Positions 42,728 to 51,725 are shown, counted from the stretch's first letter. The stretch is DNA of 64,000 bases from Neolewinella agarilytica (GCF_900110645.1 NZ_FOFB01000016.1:1-64000); one strand, 5' to 3'. Made by a program: numbers and translations. The notes: generated by a model from the sequence alone, not told the origin.

Positions 42728-43096
42728 ATAAAGGTTGAATGCTTGGTCACCAAGCTAACCAAACAATGATTAGGATAATAGGTCTTGGAATTCTAATACA
42801 AGGTCAAAAAAAAAAATCGACATATGGAAATTTATTGAATCTATTTTTCTCATTTATACCCCATTGTTAAGGAATAACAGACAAGCCGATTGTCACTTTT
42901 CTTTCCTCTTGGGGGTTGGGAGCCCGAAGAGATGACTACTCGATTTACGCCTCTCCATCTAACAACCATGGACTTCAACACGTTGCATCTTACAAGTCTT
43001 TACAACTCACAACCATTATCCAGTCAGCTTGTTTGCATAACTATTATCTTTATTTAGTTTACTATCAGCTTGTGCCTAGTTACCTTTGCGCCTCCT
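42728..43096. promoter_or_regulatory. Divergent promoter region of the peptide gene and lepA
   Basis: 369 nt, AT-rich on the left. TACCTTTG at 43081-43088 fits the -7 consensus for lepA. Transcription would start about 43094-43096, essentially at the lepA ATG (43097), implying a leaderless mRNA. A short plus-strand frame at 42916-43113 is not credible. Confidence 0.55.
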
Positions 43097-44884
43097 ATGA
43101 AGCATATCCGTAATTTCTGCGTCATCGCACACATCGACCACGGCAAGAGTACGCTCTCTGACCGGCTGCTTGACTACACCCAATCCGTCAATGAGCGGGA
43201 GAAGATGGACCAGCAGCTCGATGATATGGACCTCGAGCGCGAGCGTGGCATCACCATCAAGAGCCACGCCATCCAGATGCACTACACCCACACCGATGGG
43301 CAGGCGTATGTATTCAACATGATCGACACCCCGGGGCACGTTGACTTCAGCTACGAAGTCTCCCGTTCCATCGCCGCCTGCGAAGGCGCGCTGTTGCTCG
43401 TAGATGCCACCCAGGGCATCCAGGCGCAAACGATCTCCAACCTCTTTCTAGCCCTTGAGCACGACCTGGAGATCATCCCCGTGCTCAACAAAGTCGACAT
43501 GGAAACGGCCCGCATCGAGGAGATGGCCGACCAAATGATTGAGCTTACCGGCTGTGCCCGTGAGGACATCATTGAAGCATCCGGCAAGACCGGTATCGGT
43601 GTCCCCGACATTATGAAGGCAGTGGTGGAGCGCGTCCCTGCTCCTGAAGGTGACCCGGCGGCTCCGCTACAAGCCCTGATTTTCGACTCCGTCTTTAACC
43701 CCTTCCGGGGTGTTATTGCCTACGTTCGGGTAATGCAGGGAGAGCTGAGCAGTCTCCAACAGATCAAATTCGTCGCCACCGGTGCGGAGTATCAGGCCAA
43801 CGAAGTAGGCGCCATGGAGATCACCCCCAAGCCGACCAAAAAAATCGGCTGTGGTGATGTAGGCTATATCATTACTGGTGTCAAGAATAGCTCGGAGATT
43901 AAAGTTGGTGATACGGTCACCTTAAAAGACAACCCCGGTGAAATGCTCTCCGGCTTCGAAGAAGTGAAGCCGATGGTCTTTGCCGGTATTTTCCCGCTGG
44001 ACAACGACGATTTTGAGCCCCTGCGCGACAGCCTGGAGAAACTTCAGCTCAACGACGCCAGTCTCATTTTCGAGCCGGAAACCTCCGCGGCTCTCGGTTA
44101 TGGCTTCCGCTGTGGCTTCCTCGGCATGCTCCACCTCGAAATTGTGCAGGAACGCCTGTTCCGCGAGTTCGGTATGGACGTGATCACTACGGTACCTAAC
44201 GTAACCTACCGCGTTACGGACACTAAGGGCGTCGTAACCGAAATCCGCAACCCGGCGGAACTCCCCGAGCAGAATAACCGGCAGAAGGTCGAAGAACCGA
44301 TCATCTACGCGCAGATCATCACCACTACAGACTACATCGGCTCCATCATGAACCTCTGTATTGAGAAACGAGGAACACTGACGAAGCAAACTTACCTCAG
44401 TCCGCTACGCGTTGAGTTACATTTTGAGCTTCCACTCGCTGAAATTGTTTTTGATTTCTACGACCGCCTCAAGAGTATCAGCCGTGGCTACGCCAGTTTC
44501 GATTACCAACCTAAGGACTATCAGGAAACGGACCTCGTGCGGATGGACATCAAGCTCAACGGCGAAAATGTCGATGCCCTCTCAGCCCTCGTTCACCGCT
44601 CCAAAGCGCAGTACGTTGGCCGGGGCATGTGTAAAAAGCTGAAGGAGCTCCTGCCCCGCCAGCAGTTCATGATCGCCATTCAGGCGGCCATCGGGGCGAA
44701 GGTTATTGCCCGGGAGACGCTCTCGGCCATGCGCAAAGACGTAACGGCCAAGTGTTACGGTGGTGACATCAGCCGTAAGCGGAAGCTGCTCGAAAAGCAG
44801 AAAGCCGGTAAGCGGAAGATGCGCCAGTTCGGTAAGGTGGAAGTGCCACAGAAGGCCTTCCTGGAATGTCTGAAACTGGATTAA
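43097..44884 (+). CDS. lepA: Elongation factor 4 (LepA)
   Basis: A 595-residue translational GTPase that back-translocates ribosomes and aids ribosome function under stress. Visible: G1 AHIDHGKST, switch region [10 protein letters not shown]3 DTPGHVDF, G4 NKVD, and the LepA-specific C-terminal domain ([35 protein letters not shown]). Length is standard. The frame can be extended 9 codons upstream to a GTG, but ATG 43097 starts the usual [16 protein letters not shown]. The predicted promoter leaves nearly no 5' leader. A good terminator follows (44898-44930). Confidence 0.98.
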   Translation: MKHIRNFCVIAHIDHGKSTLSDRLLDYTQSVNEREKMDQQLDDMDLERERGITIKSHAIQMHYTHTDGQAYVFNMIDTPGHVDFSYEVSRSIAACEGALLLVDATQGIQAQTISNLFLALEHDLEIIPVLNKVDMETARIEEMADQMIELTGCAREDIIEASGKTGIGVPDIMKAVVERVPAPEGDPAAPLQALIFDSVFNPFRGVIAYVRVMQGELSSLQQIKFVATGAEYQANEVGAMEITPKPTKKIGCGDVGYIITGVKNSSEIKVGDTVTLKDNPGEMLSGFEEVKPMVFAGIFPLDNDDFEPLRDSLEKLQLNDASLIFEPETSAALGYGFRCGFLGMLHLEIVQERLFREFGMDVITTVPNVTYRVTDTKGVVTEIRNPAELPEQNNRQKVEEPIIYAQIITTTDYIGSIMNLCIEKRGTLTKQTYLSPLRVELHFELPLAEIVFDFYDRLKSISRGYASFDYQPKDYQETDLVRMDIKLNGENVDALSALVHRSKAQYVGRGMCKKLKELLPRQQFMIAIQAAIGAKVIARETLSAMRKDVTAKCYGGDISRKRKLLEKQKAGKRKMRQFGKVEVPQKAFLECLKLD

Positions 44885-44897
44885 TCAACTCTTCAAC

Positions 44898-44930
44898 AGC
44901 CCCCAATCATTCACTGGTTGGGGGCTTTTT
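44898..44930 (+). terminator. Rho-independent terminator of lepA
   Basis: A 9-bp stem (44898-44906 with 44918-44926) with an 11-nt loop is followed by TTTT. It lies 13 nt after the stop codon. Confidence 0.85.
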
Positions 44931-44936
44931 CATGGC

Positions 44937-44953
44937 GGCGCGGACGCAGGTGC
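44937..44953 (-). repeat. Dispersed 17-mer between lepA and ribD
   Basis: Exact copy, centre TCC, in the short gap between the convergent lepA and ribD. Another exact copy lies inside ribD at 45212-45228. Confidence 0.75.
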
Positions 44954-44987
44954 AAAGAAAGTTAAACGAGCCAGGGACAACCTCCGG

Positions 44988-46031
44988 CTAAGACCGGGAA
45001 TACACTTCCAGGAGGTCGCTCCCAACCCTTTCGACAGAAACCCTGGTGGCTGCGGCTGGCAATTCAGGAGCCGGCACTCCGGCTCTGAAGGAGGTTTTAC
45101 CCGTAAACACCCGCGCCTCATCCCATAATCCGGCTCTAATGAAAGCCTGCAGAATCCCCGCGCCGCCCTCTACGGTTACGTGCCCCAATCTTTGCTCCAT
45201 TAGCAGCGTCAGCACCTGCGTCAGCGCCGCTTTGTTCAGCTCTTTGCCCATCACCACTACTTCTGCATTTATGTCCTTCCGTTCCGAGCCGGCAAAGAGC
45301 AGTGGCCGTTGGCTGCTTGCGAATAGCTTCTCGTTTCCGCTTACCCGGTTGCGGGGATCAATGATGACCGCCAGTGCATTTCGTCCCGGAAATAGCCGGG
45401 TGGTAAGGGAAGGATCGTCCTCCACCACCGTTCGTCCGCCAACGATGATGGCCGAGGTGTTTGCCCGCCAGCGATGCACCAGCCGCCGACTGATGGGGTT
45501 GGTAATCCAGTAGTCAGCGCTGCGGTCCGCCGGCCGCAGAAAGCCATCCGCAGATTGCGCAAATTTCAGGCTTACAAAGGGTCGCCCTTTGAGGGCCATC
45601 ACCCTTCGATGGGCATTTACGGCCAAAGTTGGTTGAAAGGCTGGGTATTCGGTCACGGCCACACCGGCCGCTTCAAGAATAGCGACACTGGCTCCGTTGA
45701 CGCCGGGAGTACTGTCCCGCTGGGCAAATACGACGGATTTGATTCCATGTTCTTTGATTACGTTCGTACAGGCGCCACTGCGCCCCACAATGCAGCAGGG
45801 TTCCAGGCTGATGAACAGCGTTGCTTCGGGAATTAAGGGTCGGTCAGCAGGCCGTACGCTCGCCAGGCAATTCACCTCGGCGTGGGCCTGGCCCGCGATC
45901 TGGTGGTACCCTTCTCCGATAATCCGGTCCTGATGTACGAGCACTGCGCCCACTCTCGGGCTGTCCCCTACCCGGCTATCCGCCAGGTTCGCCAATTGAG
46001 CGCAACGCTCCAGATATCGTTCATTTTTCAT
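44988..46031 (-). CDS. ribD: Bifunctional riboflavin biosynthesis deaminase/reductase RibD
   Basis: A 347-residue RibD. The N-terminal deaminase domain has the zinc-binding HAEVNCL and the Cys pair in LEPCCIVGRSGACTNVI. The usual PCxHxGRTPPC is altered here: the His and the TPP are replaced (PCCIVGRSGAC), while both zinc Cys are kept. The C-terminal reductase domain (about 150-345) has FVSLKFAQSADGF, NPISRRLVHRWRANTSAIIVGGRTVVEDDP and VEGGAGILQAFI. It carries out two steps of riboflavin synthesis from the GTP-derived pyrimidine. ATG 46031 (MKNERYLERCAQLA) fits the family start better than the longer frame. An exact 17-mer copy lies inside the gene. Confidence 0.95.
   Translation of the reverse strand: MKNERYLERCAQLANLADSRVGDSPRVGAVLVHQDRIIGEGYHQIAGQAHAEVNCLASVRPADRPLIPEATLFISLEPCCIVGRSGACTNVIKEHGIKSVVFAQRDSTPGVNGASVAILEAAGVAVTEYPAFQPTLAVNAHRRVMALKGRPFVSLKFAQSADGFLRPADRSADYWITNPISRRLVHRWRANTSAIIVGGRTVVEDDPSLTTRLFPGRNALAVIIDPRNRVSGNEKLFASSQRPLLFAGSERKDINAEVVVMGKELNKAALTQVLTLLMEQRLGHVTVEGGAGILQAFIRAGLWDEARVFTGKTSFRAGVPAPELPAAATRVSVERVGSDLLEVYSRS
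45212..45228 (+). repeat. Dispersed 17-mer inside ribD
   Basis: Exact copy, centre TCA, identical to the copy in the CotH gene at 38875-38891. Confidence 0.7.
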
Positions 46032-46232
46032 AAAAGCTATGCTTGTCAGCGCCCACAAAAGCGTGTATTCATACCACTATGCCGGTTCTCATGCTAAGAA
46101 CAGCATTTCTATCGGAATGTCAGCATCAATAGAGAATAACTTTAGGACCAAGCACTCTCATCCCTGAAACTTACCATTAGTTTAACTATCCCGTGCAAGC
46201 TGCCATCGTCGAAAAATAAACATTCTCCCTAT

Positions 46233-46907
46233 ATGTCCAGACAAATACATTTAAAAAACTCAGCCGATAAAGCGACTATTGACAAAAGTGTCTTTGAGGA
46301 GTTGAGTAAAGACCCTCACCTCTCCTCGCTTAATTTTTTTGACAATCTCCGTCTTCATTCTTCCGGGTGTATTGTCTTTCAAAAAACGCATAAAAAGCAA
46401 AGAGGTGCCGGCTATCGAACCGAAACCATTTATCTCCACAAGTTAATTGCTGAGCGCTACCTTGCCCACACCAAAAAACAGGGTGCGTCATTGGTGGGTT
46501 GTAAGAATGGTGACAAGCGGGACTGCCGCCTTGAGAACCTTCAATATCGTTCCCGATCAGAGGCCAGTCGAAAGCGTAAGTCCAGCTCAAAAGTCGGGTA
46601 TACGGGTGTCTATAAGGAGAACAACCGCTACAGAGCGGTCATTTCCCAGAATCGACGCAGTCTTCACATTGGGATGTTTGCCACAGCCGAAGAGGCCGCC
46701 AAGGCATATAATGCTAAGTCTATCGAACTATATGGTAACGCCGGAAAGATTAACATCATCCCGCCACATGCATCCAGCGATGACGGGCTGGCAACCGGGC
46801 ACCCCGGGGCTAAAATGTCTCCGGCACCTCAGGCAATAAAGGACGCCAAAAAGGGCCATCCCCCTACCAGTGGCTGGTCAGATATGGATTTGGATCGCCG
46901 GGGTTGA
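46233..46907 (+). CDS. HNH-like and AP2 domain DNA-binding protein
   Basis: A 224-residue protein. Residues about 60-110 resemble the HNH nuclease domain of HNH-AP2 proteins (IYLHKLIAERYL...LVGCKNGDKRDCRLENLQYRS), but where active enzymes have NHKNGDKSDN this one has GCKNGDKRDC: the catalytic His and a downstream Asn are both Cys. Residues about 120-175 form an AP2 domain (GYTGVYKENNRYRAVIS...HIGMFATAEEAAKAYNAKSIELYG), a DNA-binding fold shared with plant ERF factors and phage homing endonucleases. The C-terminal tail is disordered. It stands alone between ribD and mnmD. It may be a domesticated, catalytically dead homing-endonuclease relative acting as a DNA-binding protein. Confidence 0.85.
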   Translation: MSRQIHLKNSADKATIDKSVFEELSKDPHLSSLNFFDNLRLHSSGCIVFQKTHKKQRGAGYRTETIYLHKLIAERYLAHTKKQGASLVGCKNGDKRDCRLENLQYRSRSEASRKRKSSSKVGYTGVYKENNRYRAVISQNRRSLHIGMFATAEEAAKAYNAKSIELYGNAGKINIIPPHASSDDGLATGHPGAKMSPAPQAIKDAKKGHPPTSGWSDMDLDRRG

Positions 46908-46923
46908 GTCCGGGAGCTACTGC

Positions 46924-47625
46924 TTAAGGCCTGCCTAACTCTTTTATGCCACGGGTCATCTCCCGCTTACCGGGAGGCCCTGCGGGGCACTCCACCCTAA
47001 AGCCGACTGATTTCAAGTCTCGCTTAAACTGCCCTTTGGCGCAGTAGGTAACTAACTGCCCTCCATCAGACAACAGGCGATAACATTCTTTCATTGCTTC
47101 CGGCTCCCAAAGCTCCGGTTGACTGGCGGGTGCGAATGCATCGTAAAAGATGAGATCCGCCCATCCTGATGAAATTATTTCCGCAGATTTCCGAGGAAAT
47201 TCCGTCTGGTATTTAGCTAAAGAAAAATTATCGCTTAGCGAAGCCGGCTCTTCCCATTTCGCTTCGTGAAGGGATGTCAGCTTAGTGGGAGAAACTCCTA
47301 ATACAGCGGGATAATTCAGCCCACCAATAACTTCTGCTGGTAGCGGAAACTGTTCAAAGCTCCGATAAAAGAACTGAATATCAGGGCGTTGGTCAGCAAT
47401 CAGTCTGACTAGCAGAGCATTCAGGCCGGTGCCAAAACCCATTTCCAGAATCCGGATTTGGGGGGGATCTTTTTCAAGCAGGGGCTGAAGTCCCATTTTG
47501 ATAAAAACATGCTGGCTCTCCTGTACAGCACCGTGGACACTATGGTAATCAACGCCAAAGTGACCACTTCGGACGCTATGGCTTCCATCCGCCGTGAGTA
47601 CTATTTTCGCTTGACCTTCTCCCAT
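46924..47625 (-). CDS. mnmD: tRNA 5-(aminomethyl)-2-thiouridine methyltransferase MnmD
   Basis: A 233-residue SAM-dependent methyltransferase of the stand-alone MnmD type (the methyltransferase half of MnmC), which completes the mnm5s2U34 wobble base. Motif I is ILEMGFGTGLNALL, and the family signature YDAFAPASQPELWEPEAM and LLSDGGQLVTYCAKG follow, ending GPPGKREMTRGIK. The N-terminus (TADGSHSVRSGHFGVDYHSVHGA) is typical. The FAD oxidase half of MnmC is absent, as usual in Bacteroidota. It follows ytxJ by 2 nt, so the two are tightly coupled. Confidence 0.94.
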   Translation of the reverse strand: MGEGQAKIVLTADGSHSVRSGHFGVDYHSVHGAVQESQHVFIKMGLQPLLEKDPPQIRILEMGFGTGLNALLVRLIADQRPDIQFFYRSFEQFPLPAEVIGGLNYPAVLGVSPTKLTSLHEAKWEEPASLSDNFSLAKYQTEFPRKSAEIISSGWADLIFYDAFAPASQPELWEPEAMKECYRLLSDGGQLVTYCAKGQFKRDLKSVGFRVECPAGPPGKREMTRGIKELGRP

Positions 47626-47627
47626 TT

Positions 47628-47972
47628 TTAAGTATCCTGGCTTTGGGCTAAGCGCAGGTCATCAATACGAATGTTGAGGTGAGAAGCATCGTAGATTGCC
47701 TGACCATCCTTGATCAGAATCGCCTGAGGAGACTCATGCTGGACGCCAAAAGTGGCCGCAATCTGGTTGCTTACGTCTCGATAGCGAATGAGATCAAGGA
47801 AATAAGTGTCCAATTCCTCCTCATTGATATCCCAACTCATCTCCAGTCGATTCTTAGCCATGCTACTGATTGGGCAACGGGTGCTGTGCTTAAGAATCAG
47901 ACAAGGAACTACGCGGCTGCGGTCAATGATTGTTTCAATATCATTGACACTAGTGATGTGATGCCAGTTCAT
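47628..47972 (-). CDS. ytxJ: Bacillithiol-system thioredoxin-like protein YtxJ
   Basis: A 114-residue thioredoxin-fold protein of the YtxJ/DUF2847 family. The active-site region is LILKHSTRCPISSMA with a single Cys, and VQHESPQAILIKDGQAIYDASH contains the cis-Pro loop. The family is linked to bacillithiol redox control by co-occurrence with bacillithiol biosynthesis genes in Bacillota and Bacteroidota. It lies between a small lipoprotein gene (20 nt upstream) and mnmD (2 nt downstream), all on the minus strand, so a three-gene operon is likely. Confidence 0.92.
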   Translation of the reverse strand: MNWHHITSVNDIETIIDRSRVVPCLILKHSTRCPISSMAKNRLEMSWDINEEELDTYFLDLIRYRDVSNQIAATFGVQHESPQAILIKDGQAIYDASHLNIRIDDLRLAQSQDT

Positions 47973-47992
47973 TTTGAGTTAGTTTAAGTTGC

Positions 47993-48151
47993 TTATAGAA
48001 TACTAATAGCAACAGAAACACACTCTCCGATAAATTCGTTCAGGGAAAAGTTCGTGGGGCAGCCAACTCCACGATTACAGGAGGTGAGTGTCGCCATGGC
48101 GATAGTTGCCAGTACTGCAAACAAGCGGGATTTGCGGGAAATAATGTTCAT
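47993..48151 (-). CDS. Small lipoprotein (52 residues) heading the ytxJ-mnmD operon
   Basis: A 52-residue frame from ATG 48151 to TAA at 47993. It starts with basic residues (MNIISRKSRLF), has a hydrophobic core AVLATIAMA and a lipobox LTSC with Cys25. The mature part of only 28 residues contains GVGCPTNFSLNEFIG. Tiny lipoproteins with a GVGCP-type motif occur in related Bacteroidota, as far as I recall, which supports a real gene. It ends 20 nt upstream of ytxJ on the same strand. Role unknown; outer-membrane anchoring is inferred from the lipobox. Confidence 0.75.
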   Translation of the reverse strand: MNIISRKSRLFAVLATIAMATLTSCNRGVGCPTNFSLNEFIGECVSVAISIL

Positions 48152-48286
48152 GGAAGTATAACTAACTGGAGTAATCTGAAAAAATACGGAACCGTAAACG
48201 GGTACCGATGTTGTGAATTTAACGTAACAAAGTACCTTTATAGTTCGTCTTCAGCCTCTTCGTTTCATAAAGTGTCAACGTTAGGC

Positions 48287-48294
48287 TACTTTTG
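48287..48294 (+). promoter_or_regulatory. Putative -7 element of pdhB
   Basis: TACTTTTG matches TAnnTTTG. Transcription from about 48300 gives a leader of about 60 nt before ATG 48360. The -33 box is weak (TTTC at the expected place). Confidence 0.5.
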
Positions 48295-48359
48295 CGCCCG
48301 CAAAGATACGGCATTACCAATTGCTGAATTCGCTAAACCCCACAATAAAGATTTCCATT

Positions 48360-49343
48360 ATGGCCAGAAAACTTGCCCTCCGTGATGCGCTCCGTGAAGC
48401 GATGATTGAAGAAATGCGACGTGACGACAAAGTCTTCCTGATGGGAGAAGAGGTTGCTCAATACAATGGCGCCTACAAAGTGAGTAAGGGCATGCTGGAC
48501 GAGTTCGGTGCCCAACGGGTAATTGACACCCCCATCGCTGAGCTCGGTTTTGCCGGTATCGGAGTAGGAGCCGCCATGAACGGCCTGCGTCCTATCGTTG
48601 AGTTCATGACCTGGAACTTCGCCATCCTGGCTTTCGATCAGATCGTTAACAATGCTGCCAAGACGCTTAGCCAGAGTGCCGGGCAGTACAACTGTCCAAT
48701 CGTATTCCGTGGCCCTTCCGGCTCCGCCGGGCAGTTGGCCCAGCAGCACAGTCAGACCTTTGAGAGCTGGATGGCTAATACTCCGGGCCTGAAAGTAATC
48801 TCTTGTATTGATCCTGCTGATGCTAAGGGTCTCTTGAAAAGTGCCATCCGGGACAATGACCCCGTCTGTATGATGGAGTCTGAAATGCTGTACGGTTTTG
48901 AAGGCGAAGTTCCTGAAGGAGAATACCTCGTCCCCATCGGCAAAGCAGCCGTTCGCCGCGAAGGTACTGATGTCACTATCGTCACCTACAACAAGATGAT
49001 TCTCGTTGCCCTGCAAGCGGCCGAAGAACTGGCTAAAGAAGGTATCTCGGCTGAAGTCATTGACCTGCGGACCATCCGCCCGCTAGACCGTCAAACCATC
49101 GTTGAGTCCGTCAAAAAGACTAACCGTTGTGTCGTTGTGGATGAAGCATGGCCCTTCGCCGGCGTAAGCTCCGAAGTAGCCTACGAAATTCAAAAGTCCG
49201 CCTTTGACTACCTGGACGCTCCGGTTATCCGGGTTAACAGCGCAGATACAAGCCTGGGATATGCCCCAACGCTCGTAGAGGAGTACCTGCCTAACCCTGC
49301 GAAGGTTATTCGTGCGGTAAAGGAAGTTAGCTACGCGAAGTAA
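48360..49343 (+). CDS. pdhB: Pyruvate dehydrogenase complex E1 beta subunit
   Basis: A 327-residue thiamine-diphosphate enzyme subunit. It shows the E1-beta pattern: ALREAMIEEMRRDDKVFLMGEEVAQYNGAYKVSKGM, RVIDTPIAELGFAGIGVGAAMNGLRPIVEFMT, and the C-terminal transketolase domain IDLRTIRPLDRQTIVESVKKTNRCVVVDEAWPFAGVSSEV. Sequence fits pyruvate rather than branched-chain substrates, although the two cannot be fully separated by eye. The alpha subunit and E2 are not in the window, so the complex genes are unlinked. ATG 48360 (MARKLALRD) is preferred to the TTG 13 codons upstream. A terminator follows. Confidence 0.95.
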   Translation: MARKLALRDALREAMIEEMRRDDKVFLMGEEVAQYNGAYKVSKGMLDEFGAQRVIDTPIAELGFAGIGVGAAMNGLRPIVEFMTWNFAILAFDQIVNNAAKTLSQSAGQYNCPIVFRGPSGSAGQLAQQHSQTFESWMANTPGLKVISCIDPADAKGLLKSAIRDNDPVCMMESEMLYGFEGEVPEGEYLVPIGKAAVRREGTDVTIVTYNKMILVALQAAEELAKEGISAEVIDLRTIRPLDRQTIVESVKKTNRCVVVDEAWPFAGVSSEVAYEIQKSAFDYLDAPVIRVNSADTSLGYAPTLVEEYLPNPAKVIRAVKEVSYAK

Positions 49344-49417
49344 GCAGAGCGCAAGCTTCTGCATCTGATGGCATAAGGGAATTTACAGACTCCCGAGGTC
49401 ATAAACGTTCTATCGAT

Positions 49418-49455
49418 CAGCACTCAGGGTAATTGCCCCTGAGTGCTGTTTGACT
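49418..49455 (+). terminator. Rho-independent terminator of pdhB
   Basis: A 12-bp perfect stem (49418-49429 with 49437-49448) with a 7-nt loop is followed by TTTGACTTT. Confidence 0.75.
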
Positions 49456-49531
49456 TTAAGGCGGGTGTTCCGGGAAGGAAAGGCGACTCTGTGCCGGTCA
49501 GACGTTATTCAGACATGAATTGGGTGGTGTA

Positions 49532-49563
49532 TTGAACAAACAGATCAACTTTAGCTACCTTCG
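49532..49563 (+). promoter_or_regulatory. Promoter of the glycosyltransferase gene
   Basis: TTG at 49532-49534, then 21 nt, then TACCTTCG at 49556-49563 (one change from TAnnTTTG). Transcription would start a few bases further, at or next to the GTG at 49568, implying a leaderless mRNA and deciding the start codon. Confidence 0.55.
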
Positions 49564-49567
49564 CTTC

Positions 49568-50656
49568 GTGAAATTTGGAACCAACCCGCTGGATCTGGTC
49601 ATTATTGGCAAATCTGTGCTCTCCTCTCAGGAGAACACAACGGCAGAGCTGTACCGTGGCCTGATCAATGAGCTGGCGCAGCACGGACATCGTACGACCT
49701 TTCTGGAACGAATCATCCCCGGAAAGAAGCAAGTTCGGGATATGCTTCGTTCTCCGTATTGCCAGGTTTGGACTTACGAAGACCTTGACTCATTGCAGGC
49801 AGAGTACAGTCTGGCCATCTCATCAGCAGACATTGTGATGATGGGAAGCGGCGTAGACTTCGCGGAAGACATCGCCATCTGGATTGCGGAAGAAGCTAAG
49901 GGTATTACGATTTACTACGACACCAACCTGAGTCGTACTATTGATAGTCTGGTAGCTGCCGAAAAAGTTGGTGATTGCCTTTCTTGCCGGACGATCGGTA
50001 ACTTCAACCTGTTCCTGTCTACTACTGGTGGGCCTACTCTGGAAAAGCTGGCCAGAGAAAATGACATCTCCTTTGCCCGCCCGCTCTACGAAAGTGTAGA
50101 CCCCTACACTTTTTACCGAACCGACGGTGAAAAAAGCTACGATCTTGGCTTTATTGGCAATTTTAAATCTGACCGGGCAAACCTGTTGGATAGTCTGCTA
50201 CTTGAGCCCGCACGCTTCACGCCCAACCGGCAGTTCTCCCTGGCGGGCGGTGGCTACAGCATTGACGATGGCTGGCCCTCCAATCTTACCTATCTGGAAT
50301 ACCTGCCGGAGACCAACCTCGTTGACTTTTACAATCGACAGCAGTGTTCTTTGGTCATCAGCCGGACCGACCGAAGCCGCATGGGCTTTACCCCAACGCG
50401 CCGATTATTAGCCGCGGCGGCCTGCGGTGTTCCCGTTCTGACCAATCAGTGGGATGGCCTTGATTATTTCCTGGAACCCAACCGGGAGGTTTTCTGTGTG
50501 TCCACCCAACAAGATGTACTGGACATCCTCTACGGTGCCGATGAAAGCCATCGGATTAAAGTAGGAGCGGAAGCCCGCAAACGCATTTTGGCACAGCACA
50601 CCATTAGCCATCGGGCCGAGCAATTACTTGGCTATTTGGCGGAAGTAACGGACTGA
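49568..50656 (+). CDS. CgeB-like glycosyltransferase
   Basis: A 362-residue protein with a two-domain GT-B layout of the CgeB/DUF3880 type. The N-terminal domain reads LDLVIIGKSVLSSQENTTAELYRGL, with GVDF and YYDTNLSRT. The C-terminal domain has YDLGFIGNFKSDRANLLDSLL and ISRTDRSRMGFTPTRRLLAAAACGVPVLTNQWDGLDYFLEPNREVF, the nucleotide-sugar binding segment. Similar genes act on cell-surface or secreted polysaccharides. The open frame reaches back to 49520, but those codons cover the promoter, so GTG 49568 is chosen. No other sugar genes surround it; substrate unknown. Confidence 0.85.
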   Translation: MKFGTNPLDLVIIGKSVLSSQENTTAELYRGLINELAQHGHRTTFLERIIPGKKQVRDMLRSPYCQVWTYEDLDSLQAEYSLAISSADIVMMGSGVDFAEDIAIWIAEEAKGITIYYDTNLSRTIDSLVAAEKVGDCLSCRTIGNFNLFLSTTGGPTLEKLARENDISFARPLYESVDPYTFYRTDGEKSYDLGFIGNFKSDRANLLDSLLLEPARFTPNRQFSLAGGGYSIDDGWPSNLTYLEYLPETNLVDFYNRQQCSLVISRTDRSRMGFTPTRRLLAAAACGVPVLTNQWDGLDYFLEPNREVFCVSTQQDVLDILYGADESHRIKVGAEARKRILAQHTISHRAEQLLGYLAEVTD

Positions 50657-50778
50657 AGGTAGTCTGGTGCTTCGGTAATCTGGTAGGCTACCGCAGGGGA
50701 TAGGCCTTGGAGACAATATCATCTTACCCAACCTTACCGCCGGCAAAATGCGGTAGCCTGGCAGCCACAGAACTATTC

Positions 50779-51174
50779 TTAATCTTCCTCTGCTGCCAGC
50801 ACACCGTTGATGTTTAGCCGCATGGCCATGTCCATGATGGTTACAACTCCTTCGACGGGCGCACGTTTGTCAGGAGAAATGAGCATGGAGTAGTTCCCGT
50901 TTGCTTTGGCCCGCAGACGATTTTCGAGTTCACCGACGTCGATACGGCGGCTGTTAAAATAGAAAGTGCCATCATCAGCTATTCGTACATCATCGAGCTG
51001 TTTGCTGGAAGGTGTAGAGGGCGTATCCGCGCGGCCCGGCATTTTCAGGTTCAGGGCATTCGGTGCCACCACAGTAGAGGTAAGCATGAAGAAAATCAAC
51101 AACAGGAAGATAATGTCCGTCAAAGAGGACATATTAAATTCAGCATTGACCTTGGCGCGTTTCTTGAGTCCCAC
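50779..51174 (-). CDS. ExbD/TolR family biopolymer transporter (second copy)
   Basis: A 131-residue ExbD/TolR protein with a short cytoplasmic N-terminus and one membrane helix containing the conserved Asp (NMSSLTDIIFLLLIFFMLTSTVV), then a periplasmic domain (RIADDGTFYFNSRRIDVGELENRL). It is the third gene of exbB-exbD-exbD, 56 nt after the other ExbD. Such pairs of distinct ExbD proteins are common in Bacteroidota, where TonB-dependent uptake is heavily used, and would energise SusC-type receptors like the one at 20664-23723. Confidence 0.93.
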   Translation of the reverse strand: MGLKKRAKVNAEFNMSSLTDIIFLLLIFFMLTSTVVAPNALNLKMPGRADTPSTPSSKQLDDVRIADDGTFYFNSRRIDVGELENRLRAKANGNYSMLISPDKRAPVEGVVTIMDMAMRLNINGVLAAEED

Positions 51175-51230
51175 GGAGTTTGGATTATAGATTGATCGAG
51201 CGATAGTTTGATAGCAACCTGCTATTGAGC

Positions 51231-51629
51231 CTATCCATTGGGTTGGGTAGCGATGATGGCCCGGGCTTTTTTACTGGCCGCTAACTTCATGATGGGCGTG
51301 ATGCGATTAAAGGGCACACCAATTTCGGCAACAATGGTCACCGTAGCGTCTTCCGGATTATCGACCTGAACGAGGGCGTCACTCAGGGCGCGATTAATGG
51401 CGGCGCCAGTGACGTCAATGTTATTTACGGAAGTCTTACCGTTTTTCTCCAACTGTACTACAATGTTAGTCGGAGCAACGGTCTGGCTATCCGAAAGTGG
51501 CAGATCAAAGGGTTTGATCTGGACCATATTGGAGGTCAGCATGAAGAAGATCAGCAAGAGAAAAATAATGTCCGTCAAAGAGGACATGTTAAACTCAGCG
51601 CTGACTTTACTGCTACGTTTGAGGCCCAT
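51231..51629 (-). CDS. ExbD/TolR family biopolymer transporter (first copy)
   Basis: A 132-residue ExbD/TolR protein, similar to its neighbour in the N-terminal helix (NMSSLTDIIFLLLIFFMLTSNMV, with the conserved Asp) but different in the periplasmic part (VQLEKNGKTSVNNIDVTGAAI). It lies 96 nt downstream of the ExbB gene. The ATG directly follows a run of ACTAC/AATAC repeats (51633-51680, read on the minus strand), the same kind of leader as in front of rarA and yaaA. The two ExbD proteins could form mixed dimers within the ExbB pentamer. Confidence 0.93.
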   Translation of the reverse strand: MGLKRSSKVSAEFNMSSLTDIIFLLLIFFMLTSNMVQIKPFDLPLSDSQTVAPTNIVVQLEKNGKTSVNNIDVTGAAINRALSDALVQVDNPEDATVTIVAEIGVPFNRITPIMKLAASKKARAIIATQPNG

Positions 51630-51725
51630 GGGTTAGTATTGTAGTATGGTAGTACTGTAGTATGATAGAGAGGTAGTATTGTAACTCCCCGGACGATTAC
51701 CGGGTAGATACACCAGCCCCTTACT

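Noticed and set aside
42916..43113. 65-residue plus-strand frame before lepA
   Set aside because: Runs through the lepA promoter and start codon; Tyr-rich random-looking product.
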